In this document: in pieces, positions 1-11,017 of the stretch
How positions within the stretch are numbered: the stretch's first letter is position 1
Layout: the number at the start of each line of letters is the position of its first letter
Assembly: GCF_026210795.1 (NCBI RefSeq)
Contig: NC_089439.1
Location: 4,340,001 to 4,404,000 of the forward strand
Origin: Rhizophagus irregularis
Lineage: Eukaryota > Glomeromycota > Glomeromycetes > Glomerales > Glomeraceae
Direction: 5' to 3'
Length of the DNA stretch: 64,000 bases
Made by a program: the position numbers and the translations under genes
Notes under the pieces: generated by a model
Databases searched by the model: none
What the model was told of the DNA's origin: nothing
What the model saw: only the letters and a program-made list of their open reading frames with translations

Positions 1-1387
1 CCTTAATCCTAAACCCTAACTCTAATAAATATTAGGGGATATTTCCCCGGTTAAACGTAGTTATTTTCTTTATATTATAATTTAAACTAACTAATTTTAT
101 TTATTTAAAAAATTATTTTGCAGCTGGTAAGTTATAAGTTATTCACTTCTATTACATATCATATTTATAAATTATTTGCATATAATTTAAACTAACTAAA
201 TTCTTTAATTAATTAATAATATAGCTCGTAAGTTATTTATTTAATTCTATTATTAAATATTTGTATAACATTTATAAATGATTTAAATTAACTAAATTTC
301 TTTATTTAAAAAATTATTTAATATAAATATAGTTCGTAAGTTATTTATTTAGTCTTATTATTGCTTACATATAACTTAGACTAATTGAATTCTTTATATT
401 CAAAAATTATTTAATAATATAGAGTGTAAGTTATTTATTTTAATTCTATTAGTATTTACATATAATTTAACTAACTAAATTCTTTATTTTCTAAATAATA
501 TAGTTCGTAAGTTATTTATTTAATTCTATTATTATTTACATATAATTTAAACTAACTAATTATTTATTTAAAAATTATTTCTTAATAATATAGAGTGTAA
601 GTTATTTAATTAATTCTATTATTACATATTTATATAATATTTGCATATAATTTAATTAACTAAATACTTTTTTAAAAAATTATTTTGTAATTTTTTTAGG
701 GCGTAAGCTATAAGTTATTTATTTAATTCTATTATATTTTATATAATTTAAACTAACTAATTTCTTTATTTAAAAAATTATTTAATAATATAGAGAGTAA
801 GTTATTTATTTAATTCCATTATTTACTTATTTACATAATAATTACATATAATTTAAACTAACTAAATTCTTTATTTAAAACTTATTTAATAATATAGAGA
901 GTAAGTTATTATTTATTAATTCTATTACTTACATATTTATATAATATTTGCATATAATTTAAACTAACTAAATTCTTTATTTAAAATTATTTAATAATAT
1001 AGATAGTAAGTTATTTACTTAATTCTATTATTACATATTTATATAATATTTGCATATAATTTAATCTAACTAAATTCTTTATTTAAAAAATTATTTATTA
1101 TATAGATTGTAAGTTTTATTGTTTCTATTATTATGATTATTATATTATTTATAATATTTATTTGTTAACCAAATTCTTTCATTTAAAAAAAATATCTGTT
1201 ACTTTAGTTGGTAAGTTGTGAATTATAGGTTTTTTTTATATACATTTGTACATTTATACAAAAACTAAGGCTTATATTGAATTTCTATTTAAATTTTAGA
1301 GTAAGTGATTTTAATTTTAATTTTAAATTTTAGTGTAAATTTTAATACATAACTTTTAAATATAATTTTAATTTTTTAAATTTATAG
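1..1387 (+). other. Array of 12 three-nucleotide microexons plus one 1-nt exon, leader of kinase 1
   Basis: Twelve successive ~80-108 bp units each read (A/T)AG, three bases, GTAAGT (GTAAGC once, at 703), followed by AT-rich sequence with a CTAAC-like branch site and the next TAG. The triplets start at: CTG 124, CTC 225, TTC 333, AGT 423, TTC 504, AGT 594, GGC 700, AGA 794, AGA 898, ATA 1003, ATT 1106, TTG 1208. A 1-nt exon (A, 1300) and then the kinase exon (1388) follow. Implied introns are 78-105 nt, normal for this genome. Intron lengths vary but the exon is always exactly 3 nt. The kinase phase makes each triplet give its last base to one codon and its first two to the previous codon. 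The result is open and ends NNFE, then FGKSGN. The genomic frame upstream of 1388 is closed (TAA at 1377), so the kinase exon must be spliced to something upstream. Bases 1-60 are not array-like, so the true 5' end is unknown. Exon use is inferred from sequence only. Confidence 0.75.
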
Positions 1388-2592
1388 ATTTGGAAAAAGT
1401 GGAAATACAGTTATAGATGAATTTATTTATGAAAAAAATTTAAGATGGATTCCTTATAATAAATTTAAAAATGTTAAATATTTTAATGAAGGAGGATTTG
1501 GTATTATATATAAATCTATTTGGTTAAATGATAGTGGAAATAAAGAAGTAATACTTAAATGTCACAGTGATTTAAATGAAAATTTAGATGAATTTTTAAA
1601 TGAGGTAGATAGTTATTATTTATTTTTTCAATTTAAATTATAATTTTATCTATACTAATATATTAATATATTATTATTTATAGTGGAAGTATCATGTAAG
1701 TTTTTTAAACTCATATGATATTATTAATTTTTATGGATTTACAAAAGATCCAGCTACTTCAAAATATATGGTAGTAATGGATTTTGCAAACAAAGGTAAT
1801 TTAAGAGAAAATTTAGCAAGAATAATCAAATTTACTTGGAAACAAAAATTATATATGTTGTATGAAATTATTACTGGACTTAAGGATATACATGAACAAA
1901 ATCTTATTCATTGTGATTTTCATGATGGAAATATTTTAAATCATGAAGATAAAAGTGAGGACAAACTTTATGTTTGTGATTTAGGATTGTGTCGACCTGT
2001 AAAATCATTTTTGAAAAAGGATGATATTTTTGGAGTTATATCATTTATGCCACCTGAAGTTTTTAGAGGCAAATCTTATACTCCAGCTAGTGATGTATAC
2101 AGTTTTTCTATGATTATGTGGGAATTTACATCTGGAGTACCACCATTTAATGACAGAGCACATGATCTTCAACTTAGTTTAAGTATTTGTGAAGGTGAAC
2201 GTCCAGAAATTATTGAAAATACTCCACAATGTTATGTAGAATTGATGAAAAAATGCTGGGATGGAGATCCATTGAAAAGACCATCTTCTAAAGAAGTGTT
2301 AAATATTATTGGAGAATGGATTTTTATTCCTAATGATAATGAATCTGTTAAGAATTTTGAAGATGATATTAATGAAGAATTAAAATGCAATATTATGGAA
2401 TTTATAAATGCACCAATTGGGCGTAACAATCTTACTATTGAATCTCACCCACAAGCACGTTGTACAAGTCGATTACTTGATTTTAATAGTAAAAAATTGA
2501 ATGAAATTCTTGAAAGTAATGATTTACAAGCTTATCATTCAAATTATCCTGCTGCTAGTGTGACTGAAGATTTGGATGATTGTATAATTTGA
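1388..2592 (+). CDS. TKL-type protein kinase 1 (kinase-domain exons)
   Basis: Two exons, 1388-1604 and 1684-2592, are joined across a 79-nt GT-AG intron. The first exon enters with one base of a split codon. It carries FGKSGNTVIDEFI, then the glycine loop EGGFGIIYK and the beta-3 lysine in VILK. Exon 2 holds the catalytic loop HCDFHDGN (HRD replaced by HCD), the metal-binding DLG in CDLGLC, and the C-lobe motifs SDVYSFSMIMWE and KRPS. The activation segment ends MPPEV instead of the usual APE. There is no in-frame ATG before MVVMDF at 1768, which lies beyond the glycine loop, so the start must come from upstream exons. The tail ends DLDDCII, resembling the ECLDC tails of related fungal kinases. 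It is a paralogue of the gene at 60193. Substrate and pathway are unknown. Cytosolic signalling is inferred, with no signal peptide or membrane segment seen. Confidence 0.85.
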
Positions 2593-3330
2593 AGATTAGA
2601 AGTCATTAGGTATGTAATATAGGATATAAAAAAATTAATCTTGCAAATTGTTTATGTGAAATTTATTTTATTTATTTAATCAATTTTAAATATTAAAACA
2701 GATGAAAATTAAAAAAGATTTATAGTTTTCTTTCAAATGATATTTGAATACTATGCATTCAACAAGAAACAGAAATTGTTTTTTATTTTTATTCTTTTTA
2801 GGTTTATTTAAACACTAAAGTTAGAGTAGTAAAATATTTTACAAGGATTCTTAGTTTGTAATTTGAATAATTCACTTTATTTTTTTTTTATATTTTATTT
2901 AAATATTAAATATATGTATTCTCTTTTTAGAATTATTTAAACACTAGGACTAGAGTAGTAAATATTTTACAAATTTCTTAGTTTGTAATTTAAATAAATC
3001 TTTTTTTTTTATACCTTTTCCAGTTATTAAATATAATATAAGTCATATAAAATTATTTAATTGTGTAAAATTAAGTAAATCATATATTCATTTCAAGAGC
3101 TAATAATACCAATATTAAATTCACATATAATATTAACAGATGTTTGATTAATATGAGTTGATTTTTATAATAAAAATTATCATTTTTTAACTTTAGAGAC
3201 TTTAAACATTCTGTGATTTTTTTAGTAAAGTTCAAGAGTTTTATAAATAATACAAATTATATTACATAATATATATAATAATTATTACGTTCAATAATAA
3301 TTTATTTGAACTACAATAGGTCATTAGTTT
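2593..3330. repeat. 3' flank of kinase 1, duplicated at 61395-62120
   Basis: AT-rich non-coding flank that aligns by eye with the flank of kinase 2, so the duplication includes array, gene and downstream DNA. Inside it, a ~130-bp unit (CTTTTTAG, TTATTTAAACACTA, GAGTAGTAAA, TTTTACAA, CTTAGTTTGTAATTT) occurs twice in tandem, near 2800-2885 and 2930-3000. No gene seen. Confidence 0.6.
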
Positions 3331-3781
3331 GTAAGCCTTGAAGTCATTTTCTTGCAAATATTTCAAAAAATATATATTTTATACTGAATTGTGTATTTTC
3401 TTGTCTGGAACTTCAACAATAAGAAAAAAAATCGTTCCATGGTGATATTGGAGCACAAATAGATCAAATACAAAAAAATTCCAAAAAGCATTTGGTCTAA
3501 TTTAGACTAACATAAAAATTTTGTGATATAGGAAATTTCGGTCAACGAGGTGATAGAAAAATTACTTGATATAGACAGTACATAGGTTTTATTGCACAGA
3601 AAAAATAGAATGTAACAGATTTTATCCCATATTTACTAATGGTCGCCCATGATTTTTCATAGTGATATTTTTATAATGAAAATATTAACATTAAACGCAG
3701 CTCATTTTAATATTTTATTATTACCGCAGAATTAATCATTTGTTTATGTTACAAATAAAAAGGATGATTTTGTATTTTATT
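3331..3781. other. No gene recognised
   Basis: AT-rich sequence with scattered stops in all frames. I see no domain, repeat end or RNA gene. Confidence 0.5.
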
Positions 3782-4190
3782 TTAAAGTTTAAAAGTTACA
3801 TTATTAAAATGACAATTATTAAAAATAAGAAATTTTTTATCATCATCAAAGGAAAATTCAACAGGTGTATTAGTAGTATTTGTTGAATCACCAAGAATTG
3901 AAGATCTTGATGGTTCTATAGCGTAAATTACATTTACTTCTGCATGAATACCTTGAAGTCTTGAACACTTTCGTGACATGTTACTCCCATTATAGCATCT
4001 TCCAGCACATCAGCATCCTGAAGAATCTGTGCAACAGTTTTGCGACCAGAGTGATTCGTTAGAATGCCAGGCAGAAGATCTACTTTTACTGATTTTCCAA
4101 TATCTTTCATAAAATTTTCTACTCATCTATTAACTCCACAGTGTGTTTTCTTGTATTAAATACCACTTTTACGCCAAAGTGGGTTAACTT
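3782..4190 (-). pseudogene. C-terminal remnant of a Crypton-like tyrosine recombinase
   Basis: On the minus strand from about 4190, frames read KKTHCGVNR, a TGA, then VENFMKDIGKSV and LTNHSGRKTVAQILQDADV followed by EDAIMGVTCHESVQ. The motif NHSGR is the H-x-x-R of the tyrosine recombinase catalytic site. CHES sits where GHKS with its second catalytic histidine region is usual. A frameshift near 3955 moves the reading into a tail ending FNNCHFNNVTFKL, typical of the C-terminus of these fungal proteins. The arginine-containing N-terminal half is absent. Stops and the frameshift show it is dead. Family assignment is by motif recall, hence moderate confidence. Confidence 0.6.
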
Positions 4191-4194
4191 GTAA

Positions 4195-4366
4195 GTAAAA
4201 TTTTTAGGAGCACCACTAGTAATAATAGGTGGAACAACTGGTGGTATTGCAACTATAATAATTATTATATCTTTTAGTTACTTATTGTATCGTAGAAAGA
4301 AACTGTTATATATACTTCCCAAGCTAAACATGCAATTAACTGTTAAGTTTTATAGAATGTTAGATG
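4195..4366 (+). pseudogene. Truncated 3' fragment of the kelch gene (copy of 19390-19547)
   Basis: Reads IIGGTTGGIATIIII, SFSYLLYRRKK and KLNMQLTVKFYRMLD, nearly identical to the transmembrane and tail region of the kelch protein at 17981-19600. The match stops at GTTAGAT (4366), exactly where a MITE-like sequence begins. No kelch repeats precede it. The terminal KLNMQLTV... part may itself come from a LINE fused before the copy was made. Confidence 0.75.
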
Positions 4367-4515
4367 CAAATTCCATATCCAAATCATATTTTTAGTGATA
4401 CGGAATTGTGCATTTTCCGTATCCTTTCAACGGACTATTATGATATGTTATTTCTAAGGAAAAAAATCGTATAAAAACTTTATAAAAAACGTATCCAATT
4501 TTTTTTATAGGGTTG
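4367..4515. mobile_element. Short MITE-like element ending in CCCTAT
   Basis: The first 38 bp match 50448-50485 with about two differences (shared core CATATTTTTAGTGATACGG). The right end is TTTTTTTTATAGGG, the reverse complement of CCCTATAAAAAAAA, which also starts the elements at 49201 and 62326. Non-autonomous, with no coding capacity. Boundaries are approximate. Confidence 0.5.
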
Positions 4516-4701
4516 GTATAATAGATTCATTTCTTTTAATAATAAAAATGCGATATTAAAACCCATTTTAAAATTATAATATCATGAAATAATTTACCAT
4601 GTTTCCGTATATTGATTTCGACAAATGCAATAGTAACGAACCTTGACATCATATAAAATGATTAAATTGTTATTAAAATATTTCTAATTATTATACAACA
4701 A

Positions 4702-4835
4702 CTTTACAGAAACTTCAAGATCGTAGCGATGGCTTAATGCGCAGTAACTGCATGTATGTAATTTCTTTACGATTACATAAATAACGCAGTTACTGCGCAT
4801 TAAGCCATCGCTACGATCTTGAAGTTTCTGTAAAG
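4702..4835. repeat. Perfect 50-bp inverted repeat (hairpin) with nested stem in the loop
   Basis: The left arm 4702-4751 starts CTTTACAGAAACTTC. It is the exact reverse complement of 4786-4835, which ends GAAGTTTCTGTAAAG. The 34-bp loop contains a second perfect stem, TATGTAAT/ATTACATA. The arms are less AT-rich than the surroundings. It could be a tiny fold-back MITE or an extruding cruciform. Confidence 0.9.
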
Positions 4836-7330
4836 AATTTTTTAAATACTGTATTACACTTTATTTCAAGTTGTAATATTGAATTTATATTTAAAAATAT
4901 TTTTTATTTTGTGTTCATTATGTGTCTATAATAAACAGCTTTTTTTTCCATTTCAATCGATTGAAAATAATTTTTTTTTTTATAAAATTAAATAGTAACG
5001 TTCAGTTTGTATTAAATTAACAATCAACAAACATTCTTATCCTGTTTGTAGTTAGTTTTAGTCTGGTATTTCGTGAATAACGTAATTACTTTACTTCCGT
5101 CAGTAAACTGGTTAATTAATAATCAATTAAGTTTGGCGCCAGAGAATTTGAAACTGAATTTCGGTTAATTTGTTATTTTAGTCCTTTAAGATTGTGAATA
5201 TATATTTTATTAAACTTATTGTATTAGAATGAAACAAAAAAAAATTATATGATAAATGAGCCAATAATTTCTGGGTGAGTACTACTACAGAAACAATTGC
5301 AGTTGCTGCTCCACGAAAGAAATAACTCGATTTTTTTTTTACCTCACCTCTGAAATAATTAGGACGGGCCAATTAAATTCTTAGGTAACTTCTTAAAAGA
5401 AAAAAAATTATTTTAAATTTATTCAAGATAAAAAAAAAGCTAAGAATAAATGTAATACAGTAATAAAATCGCTTTTAATAATAACCGATTTAAAAATTAT
5501 TTGCTTGTTTGAAATGCTTAATAGATTTGTTAAGTATTTTGCTTTCTAACGTTTTATAATCAAAGTTAAACGCCTCTTTTTAACACAAAACCCTCTCAAT
5601 AAATAATGTATTTTTAATATATTTTTGCATATTTGACCAACCATAATAATTTCCACTAAGATATAATATAAAGTAAATAAAAAATAAACTAAGTTAATAA
5701 AAATTTTTAAAGCGCTAACTTTAAATTTATTAATAACATTCTGGATATTACCAAAAAAACCTACTATAATTTAGAGATTCATCATTCAAATTGTCTACTC
5801 AAATAATTTCATTGAAATATATTGTTAAAATATATCATGTACGGTGACTAATACATAATATATACTATGATACTTGTATCCAATGTAATGTTCTTAATTT
5901 TCACATCAACTGAATTTAGTAAACCCTATGATCTTGTTATACATATATATATATATCACACTTTTCCTCTGATAAAGAATTATTTATTATAAATGATGAT
6001 GATTATTGTATTAATGTATAAAAGTATAAATAGTAATATTGCTGTAATTACAGATTAAAGAATATCCGTTTTCTAAATGCCTATCTCTATTCAAAAAAAA
6101 TTCTTTTTAGGATAATGAATAAAATAAAGTTGGATATCTACAGTACCTTTATTATGTTTAACGTGATGGAATGATTTGAATGGAGGCAGATAGAATAAGG
6201 TGAATTAACCGTAAATTCATTAAACTATCATGAAGATTAAGATTTATATATATTACGAGATAAAAATCAATTAGGCTAATTGCGTAAAATAAAGTGAAGA
6301 AAAAATAACATGATATTATTGCTTATATAATTTAATGGAGCATCATGTGATTAATTACAGTCCTTTTCATCTCAAAAAAAAAATGAATTTAGTTAACTTG
6401 ATCTAACTACCTTAAATTCCTCATTAATAGGTTGTGTTATAAATAGTTTCTCATTATTATTTTTACAATCTGTTACAATTAGCACTGTTTTTAGATTATA
6501 GCTTTGTCCAAGTACACATTGTATGTTCAATATTAAAATGAAGACTTAATAATTGTATGGCTAATAATTAACTATGAAATTATTGAATTTGAATCCATTA
6601 TAACATTCCAAACTATAATATATGCAATATTGCATCAAAGTCTCCTCGTCTTATTATTTATTAATTTCACTTCAGAAGGGCTATTGGTTATATTAACAAT
6701 CAAATTTAATATAAATGGCCTTTTCTTCCTTTAAATTTAACTATTAGAGTTAAACTCACTGTTTAAATTAACCAACAAGTGATATTAAAAATTTTAAATA
6801 TAAATAATAAATAAAAAGGTATTAAAATAAATTCATTGATTATTTAAATACTTTAGGACAAATCAACCAAACATTTATTGCGCATAATAATTTAATATGA
6901 TTTTATAAATGCATCAAGCGGAATATTGGCAGTTGCAAATATATCACAGTTTTACATTCAAATGATAAAGATAATAATCATCAAATAAGTATAATAAAAA
7001 ATTTAAATTCTTTATTTATATAGAATATTCATAAATATAAAATCCAATAAATTTATATGTATTATATAATATACTATGTAAATAAAAAACTAAGATAAAA
7101 AATTTATAAAGTATAAATGAAAGAAAAATAGAAGTGGAACTAAACTTTAACACTCAAACTAGTAATTTAAACTATTTGACTCTAATTTTCACATAAAAGA
7201 AAACTTCATTCAATATTATGTTCACTATCTTGACAAATTTCATTTAGTTCTATAAAAAAAAAAATAGATTATATAAATTAGAAAGGAAATATTAGTAAAA
7301 TTACAAATAAATAATAACTTACCCAATTCA
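4836..7330. other. AT-rich intergenic region
   Basis: About 2.5 kb with short dispersed simple sequence (for example a TA run near 5942-5956) and no open frame that resembles a protein. The ORF-like stretch on the minus strand near 5178-5372 has no recognisable content. The 3' untranslated region of kinase 3 must lie at the right end. Confidence 0.5.
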
Positions 7331-9213
7331 CTAAATTGAACAATCTAAGCATTCTGAAACTGTATATTATGTATTCAAAGTATTCAAATGTTAACAAATG
7401 TAAAAATAAAAAAATTATATAATAATAATAATAAAGAGAATACTTACTTGGATTTGTTGACGTTGATTGAGCAGTATAATTAGTATCTATTAAAAGAATA
7501 AAATAACATTAATAATGTAAAATAGACTATATGATAAAGCAAAATTAAATTTAATTACCTGAACTGAATTGAAAAGATGATAAATCTGAAGAATTTACTG
7601 GTTTTGGAAGATTTTTGAAATTTAAAAGTCTACTAGTATAAATTGCTTGTGGATGTGTTTTGAAGTTTTTGGATTTATCATCATTTGATCTCTTTTTGAA
7701 TTTTTCTTTACTAATTTTATCACATTCTTTTATTTGAAAATATATTTCACTATTTTGACTATTGTCAACATTTTCACTATCTTTAACATTTTCACTATCT
7801 TTAACATCTTTACCATCTTTAACATCTTTACCATCTTCACCATCTTCACCATCTTCACCATCTTCATTATCTTTACTATATTCAATCTCATCATACCATT
7901 TCTTCAATAGTTGATGCAATTCTTTAGTGGTTGGTCTATTTTTTATTTCAGCATCCCAACATTTTATTATCAAATCTGCAAGTAATTTTGGTATATCTTT
8001 AGAAATTGTTGGTCTAAGTCCTTTACAAATTTTAAAAGCTAAAAAATCCTCATGAGGAATATCATTAAAAGGAATTTTTTCAGAAAGAAATTCGTTCATT
8101 ATTATTCCAAATGAGTAAATATCTGCTGCTTTTGTATATTGGTATCCACGTAAAACTTCTGGTGCTATATATGGTAATACTCCATAAATTCCTTCTTCTT
8201 TAACTTTTTGCTTACTTGCTGGTTGACACATTCCTAAATCACTTATATATGTAAGAGAATCTAACCCATGCAATATATTACCTGAATGAAAATCTTTGTG
8301 AACTTTTTCAGCATTATGAATATTTAAAAGTCCTCTTGCAATTTGTTGTAATTGATCAATTTTTGATTTATAATTAATATAATTATTTGATTTATTTAAA
8401 TAATTTCTCAAATTTCCATTTTCACAATATAATAAAACCATCATATACTCTTTATTATTTGGATCTTGAGTAATTCCAAAACATCGAACAATATCTCTAT
8501 TAAAAATCTGAAGATGAGATTTAACCTAATTATCATCAAAAAAGAAAAATTTTATTAATAAATAAATGTAAATAACTTATATATAAGAGTTTAAATTACC
8601 TCTTTTAAAAAATCTGAACATATATCAGAAGAATTATTCAAACTTTTTAATGCATATTTAATATCTTTTTTATTGTATCTAAACCATTTTTGATTTTCAA
8701 TATCCCAATATACAATAAATCCTTCAGGCCATTCTGCTGAATGAATCTTACCAAAACCACCTTCTGCAATATAAGTGATATTTTGAAATTTTTCAAAAGG
8801 TATCCATTCAAGATATCTATGATTATGTACAGCATTAAGATGTGATTGTTGTATAAATTCATCAATATTTTTATTTCCACTAGTCCAACTTTTAAAGTTA
8901 TCCTTAAATCTTTTAGCATTACAAGGTTGACACCATCTAGATCCTGTACCAGGTTCTTTACATTCTCCACATATTCCATATGCTTGTTTTCTTTTTTCTA
9001 AATCTTCTATATAAACTACTCTTTCATCTACATTTTCTGATTTAATAGTTGAAGAAATTGTAACATGTCTCTTTTAATAGACAAAAAATTATTAATATTT
9101 TTAATTACAAAAATTCAATAAAATAATTATAATTATCAAAAATATTAAATTGCTATTACCTTATATTTATTATAATCAGTATTCTCCCATAAATTTTTTG
9201 GCTTTTCATCCAT
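7331..9213 (-). CDS. TKL-type protein kinase 3 with N-terminal zinc-ribbon-like segment
   Basis: Five exons read cleanly on the minus strand: 9213-9160, 9070-8600, 8525-7559, 7486-7448 and 7359-7331, giving 519 residues, all with GT-AG introns. The start is the ATG at 9213 (MDEKPKNLW). Residues ~50-75 hold CGEC...WCQPCNAKRF, a probable zinc ribbon, directly followed by FKSWTSGNKNIDEFI. The kinase domain has the glycine loop EGGFGKIH, ALK lysine, HKDFHSGN catalytic loop, DLG and APE. A low-complexity acidic run of EDG, KDV and SEN repeats follows the domain. The C-terminus SECLDCSI matches the family tail. Here the region before SGN is encoded in one normal exon, the key contrast with kinases 1 and 2. 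No frameshift seen. Targets unknown. Confidence 0.9.
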
Positions 9214-10195
9214 ATTAATTAATTTGAGTTGTGGATTATAATTTTAGTTATATAAACAAATAACTACGTTACTCAAAATAAATTCCAGAATTATTATAAG
9301 CAAAAAAATTATTAATTGAACGAAGTTCAATAAATTGCGTTTACTTATTTGTATTACTGTTTGTACTACTATTGTATACAAAAATTTACTATTTTTGTGA
9401 CAGAGAAAATTCGTAAGCAGCTGCTGATCATCATAAAAAGAAAGAGAACTAATCTGGAAATGATGGTTACATAAGGTACATACATAAGGGATCTACATTT
9501 TGTAAATACTTAATAGTATGCGAATTAAAATTATTTTTTATCTGAACTTAATTTTTTTTTAGTAATGTACATCTTTTTTCTGTATTTTCAAAAAATAAAA
9601 ATAGTATTAATCTTACTAATCTTTGATGAGGCATAAAAAATTAAGAACGAATAAAGTGTAAAAATTATATTCAATTAGTAAATGGCTCTTGTATTAACAA
9701 ATCCATTTCTATAATAAAAATATTAACAAATATTTTTAAAAAGACAATCTAAACGTTCTGAAATTATAAATAACATAATTTGTACATATACTGTATATTC
9801 CATACATTATCATAATTTGTATTCTCCTAATATAGTATGTCATTTGTTTACGGTTTTACCGATATATAAAAAGATCGAATGTACGCAGAGATTGTAGGAG
9901 AATAAGAGTATTACCAATTAATTAATATTTTGTATAATAGATGTGAGATTATTATACACAGCTATACATTTTAAGAAAGTAAATTATTTCCACAAGGCAT
10001 ATTTTTATCAAAATTTTAAAATTATTAGAATTTTATATTTTTAACAAAAGAAGCTCGTTAACTGTTTCATTTTTTTTTCTGCATATATATTCTTTGCTGA
10101 AGCCTCTGAATTAGCCACCTTAACGACACTACCATGTGGCTATCACATGACTATATGATAGTTTATATTGCTACTTTATATTGGCTATATGGACT
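9214..10195. other. Upstream region of kinase 3, no gene recognised
   Basis: AT-rich, with stops in all frames. It should contain the kinase 3 promoter on the minus strand, but I cannot point to a specific element. Confidence 0.4.
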
Positions 10196-10565
10196 ATGGA
10201 GGAAATATGACGTATGGCGCGTGGTCAACCAATTTAATCCTTACACAGGTAGGGGTGGGCATAGTGCTGAGGTGTTGCTAAGGTGGTCAATGGGGAGTGT
10301 GTTTGGTTGTGTTCGCCTCCCCCTGATACGCTGCAGTTGGCCCCAAATACCAAAAAATACCTACCGATGTAGGTGGTCCGGGGTGGGTTTAGGGTGGCCC
10401 TAGTTGGGTCACCCTAAATCTCTTTAGAAGTAAAGGTTCGTCCTGGTGGTAACCTTGACGGATGACAGGTTCTATGTAGATTAGTAACTTTCTTTGATTG
10501 TTCATGTCTTTTTGTTTACCTTGCCAACTTCACATAAAATAAATAAATAAATGGAGGAAATATGA
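10196..10565 (+). mobile_element. Retroposon insertion (SINE or LINE 3' fragment) with 15-bp target duplication
   Basis: ATGGAGGAAATATGA occurs at 10196-10210 and again at 10551-10565. It brackets a 340-bp, GC-richer body that ends in an (AAAT)n-like tail (AAATAAATAAATAA). Flanking duplication plus a 3' A-rich tail is the signature of target-primed reverse transcription. The body holds GGTTCGTCCTGG near 10434, loosely like a polymerase III B box, and no long frame. The reading frame at 10134-10403 crosses the insertion border and is spurious. Confidence 0.85.
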
Positions 10566-10654
10566 AATCTTAATTCAATATTTTAAAATAAGTATTTTTT
10601 CGAAAAAAAAAAAAATTATAAATTATATCTTTTTACTTTATTTCAGCTACGTAG

Positions 10655-10886
10655 AGGCAATAATAGGACTCCGAAAAATACATAAAAAGGTCACATTTGA
10701 GTTTGCTTAAAAAGAACCAAAATTTTCATGAAAATCTTGCCTTTTTTAGATAGTGCCGGCCTAAATTTTATTGTCCGTTTTGATACTGGCCAGCATTATC
10801 ATAATTCCGGCCCTGAAAAGTTGCTTATTTTAGGCCAAAATCTTGCCGATCATTTATGACCATTTTTCGGGGTTCTGCAATAATAT
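10655..10886. mobile_element. Possible MITE with CCGAAAAAT inverted ends
   Basis: AATAATAGGACTCCGAAAAAT on the left faces ATTTTTCGGGGTTCTGCAAT on the right. The ends are inverted and imperfect. The interior is rich in GGCC-containing words unlike the flanks. No target duplication is clear. Confidence 0.35.
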
Positions 10887-11017
10887 GACGATTTTTAAAT
10901 GAAAAAAGAAAGTTTTTATTGTAAATTTTAATTTGTTAACATTGTTAACATTCAATTTATCTAATTAAATTTTCATATATTTTTTATCTTAATTTTTTAT
11001 TTTGTATCTATAATCGC

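Noticed and set aside
8-20. Telomere-like CTAAACCCTAAC
   Set aside because: Only one and a half copies; no tandem array, so no telomere can be claimed.
1331-1340. An extra 1-nt exon T (TAG, T, GTAAAT)
   Set aside because: It would leave a 33-nt intron, and the paralogue has TAGCATAAA at the same place with no donor.
1-1387. CRISPR-like regularly spaced repeats
   Set aside because: Units are degenerate, spacers are not unique sequences, and the period carries eukaryotic splice signals; the genome is clearly fungal.
10134-10403. 89-residue open frame
   Set aside because: It crosses the left border of the retroposon insertion and has no protein-like features.
10434-10447. tRNA gene from GGTTCGTCCTGG
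   Set aside because: No A box at the right distance and no cloverleaf; retained only as a weak polymerase III hint in the retroposon.
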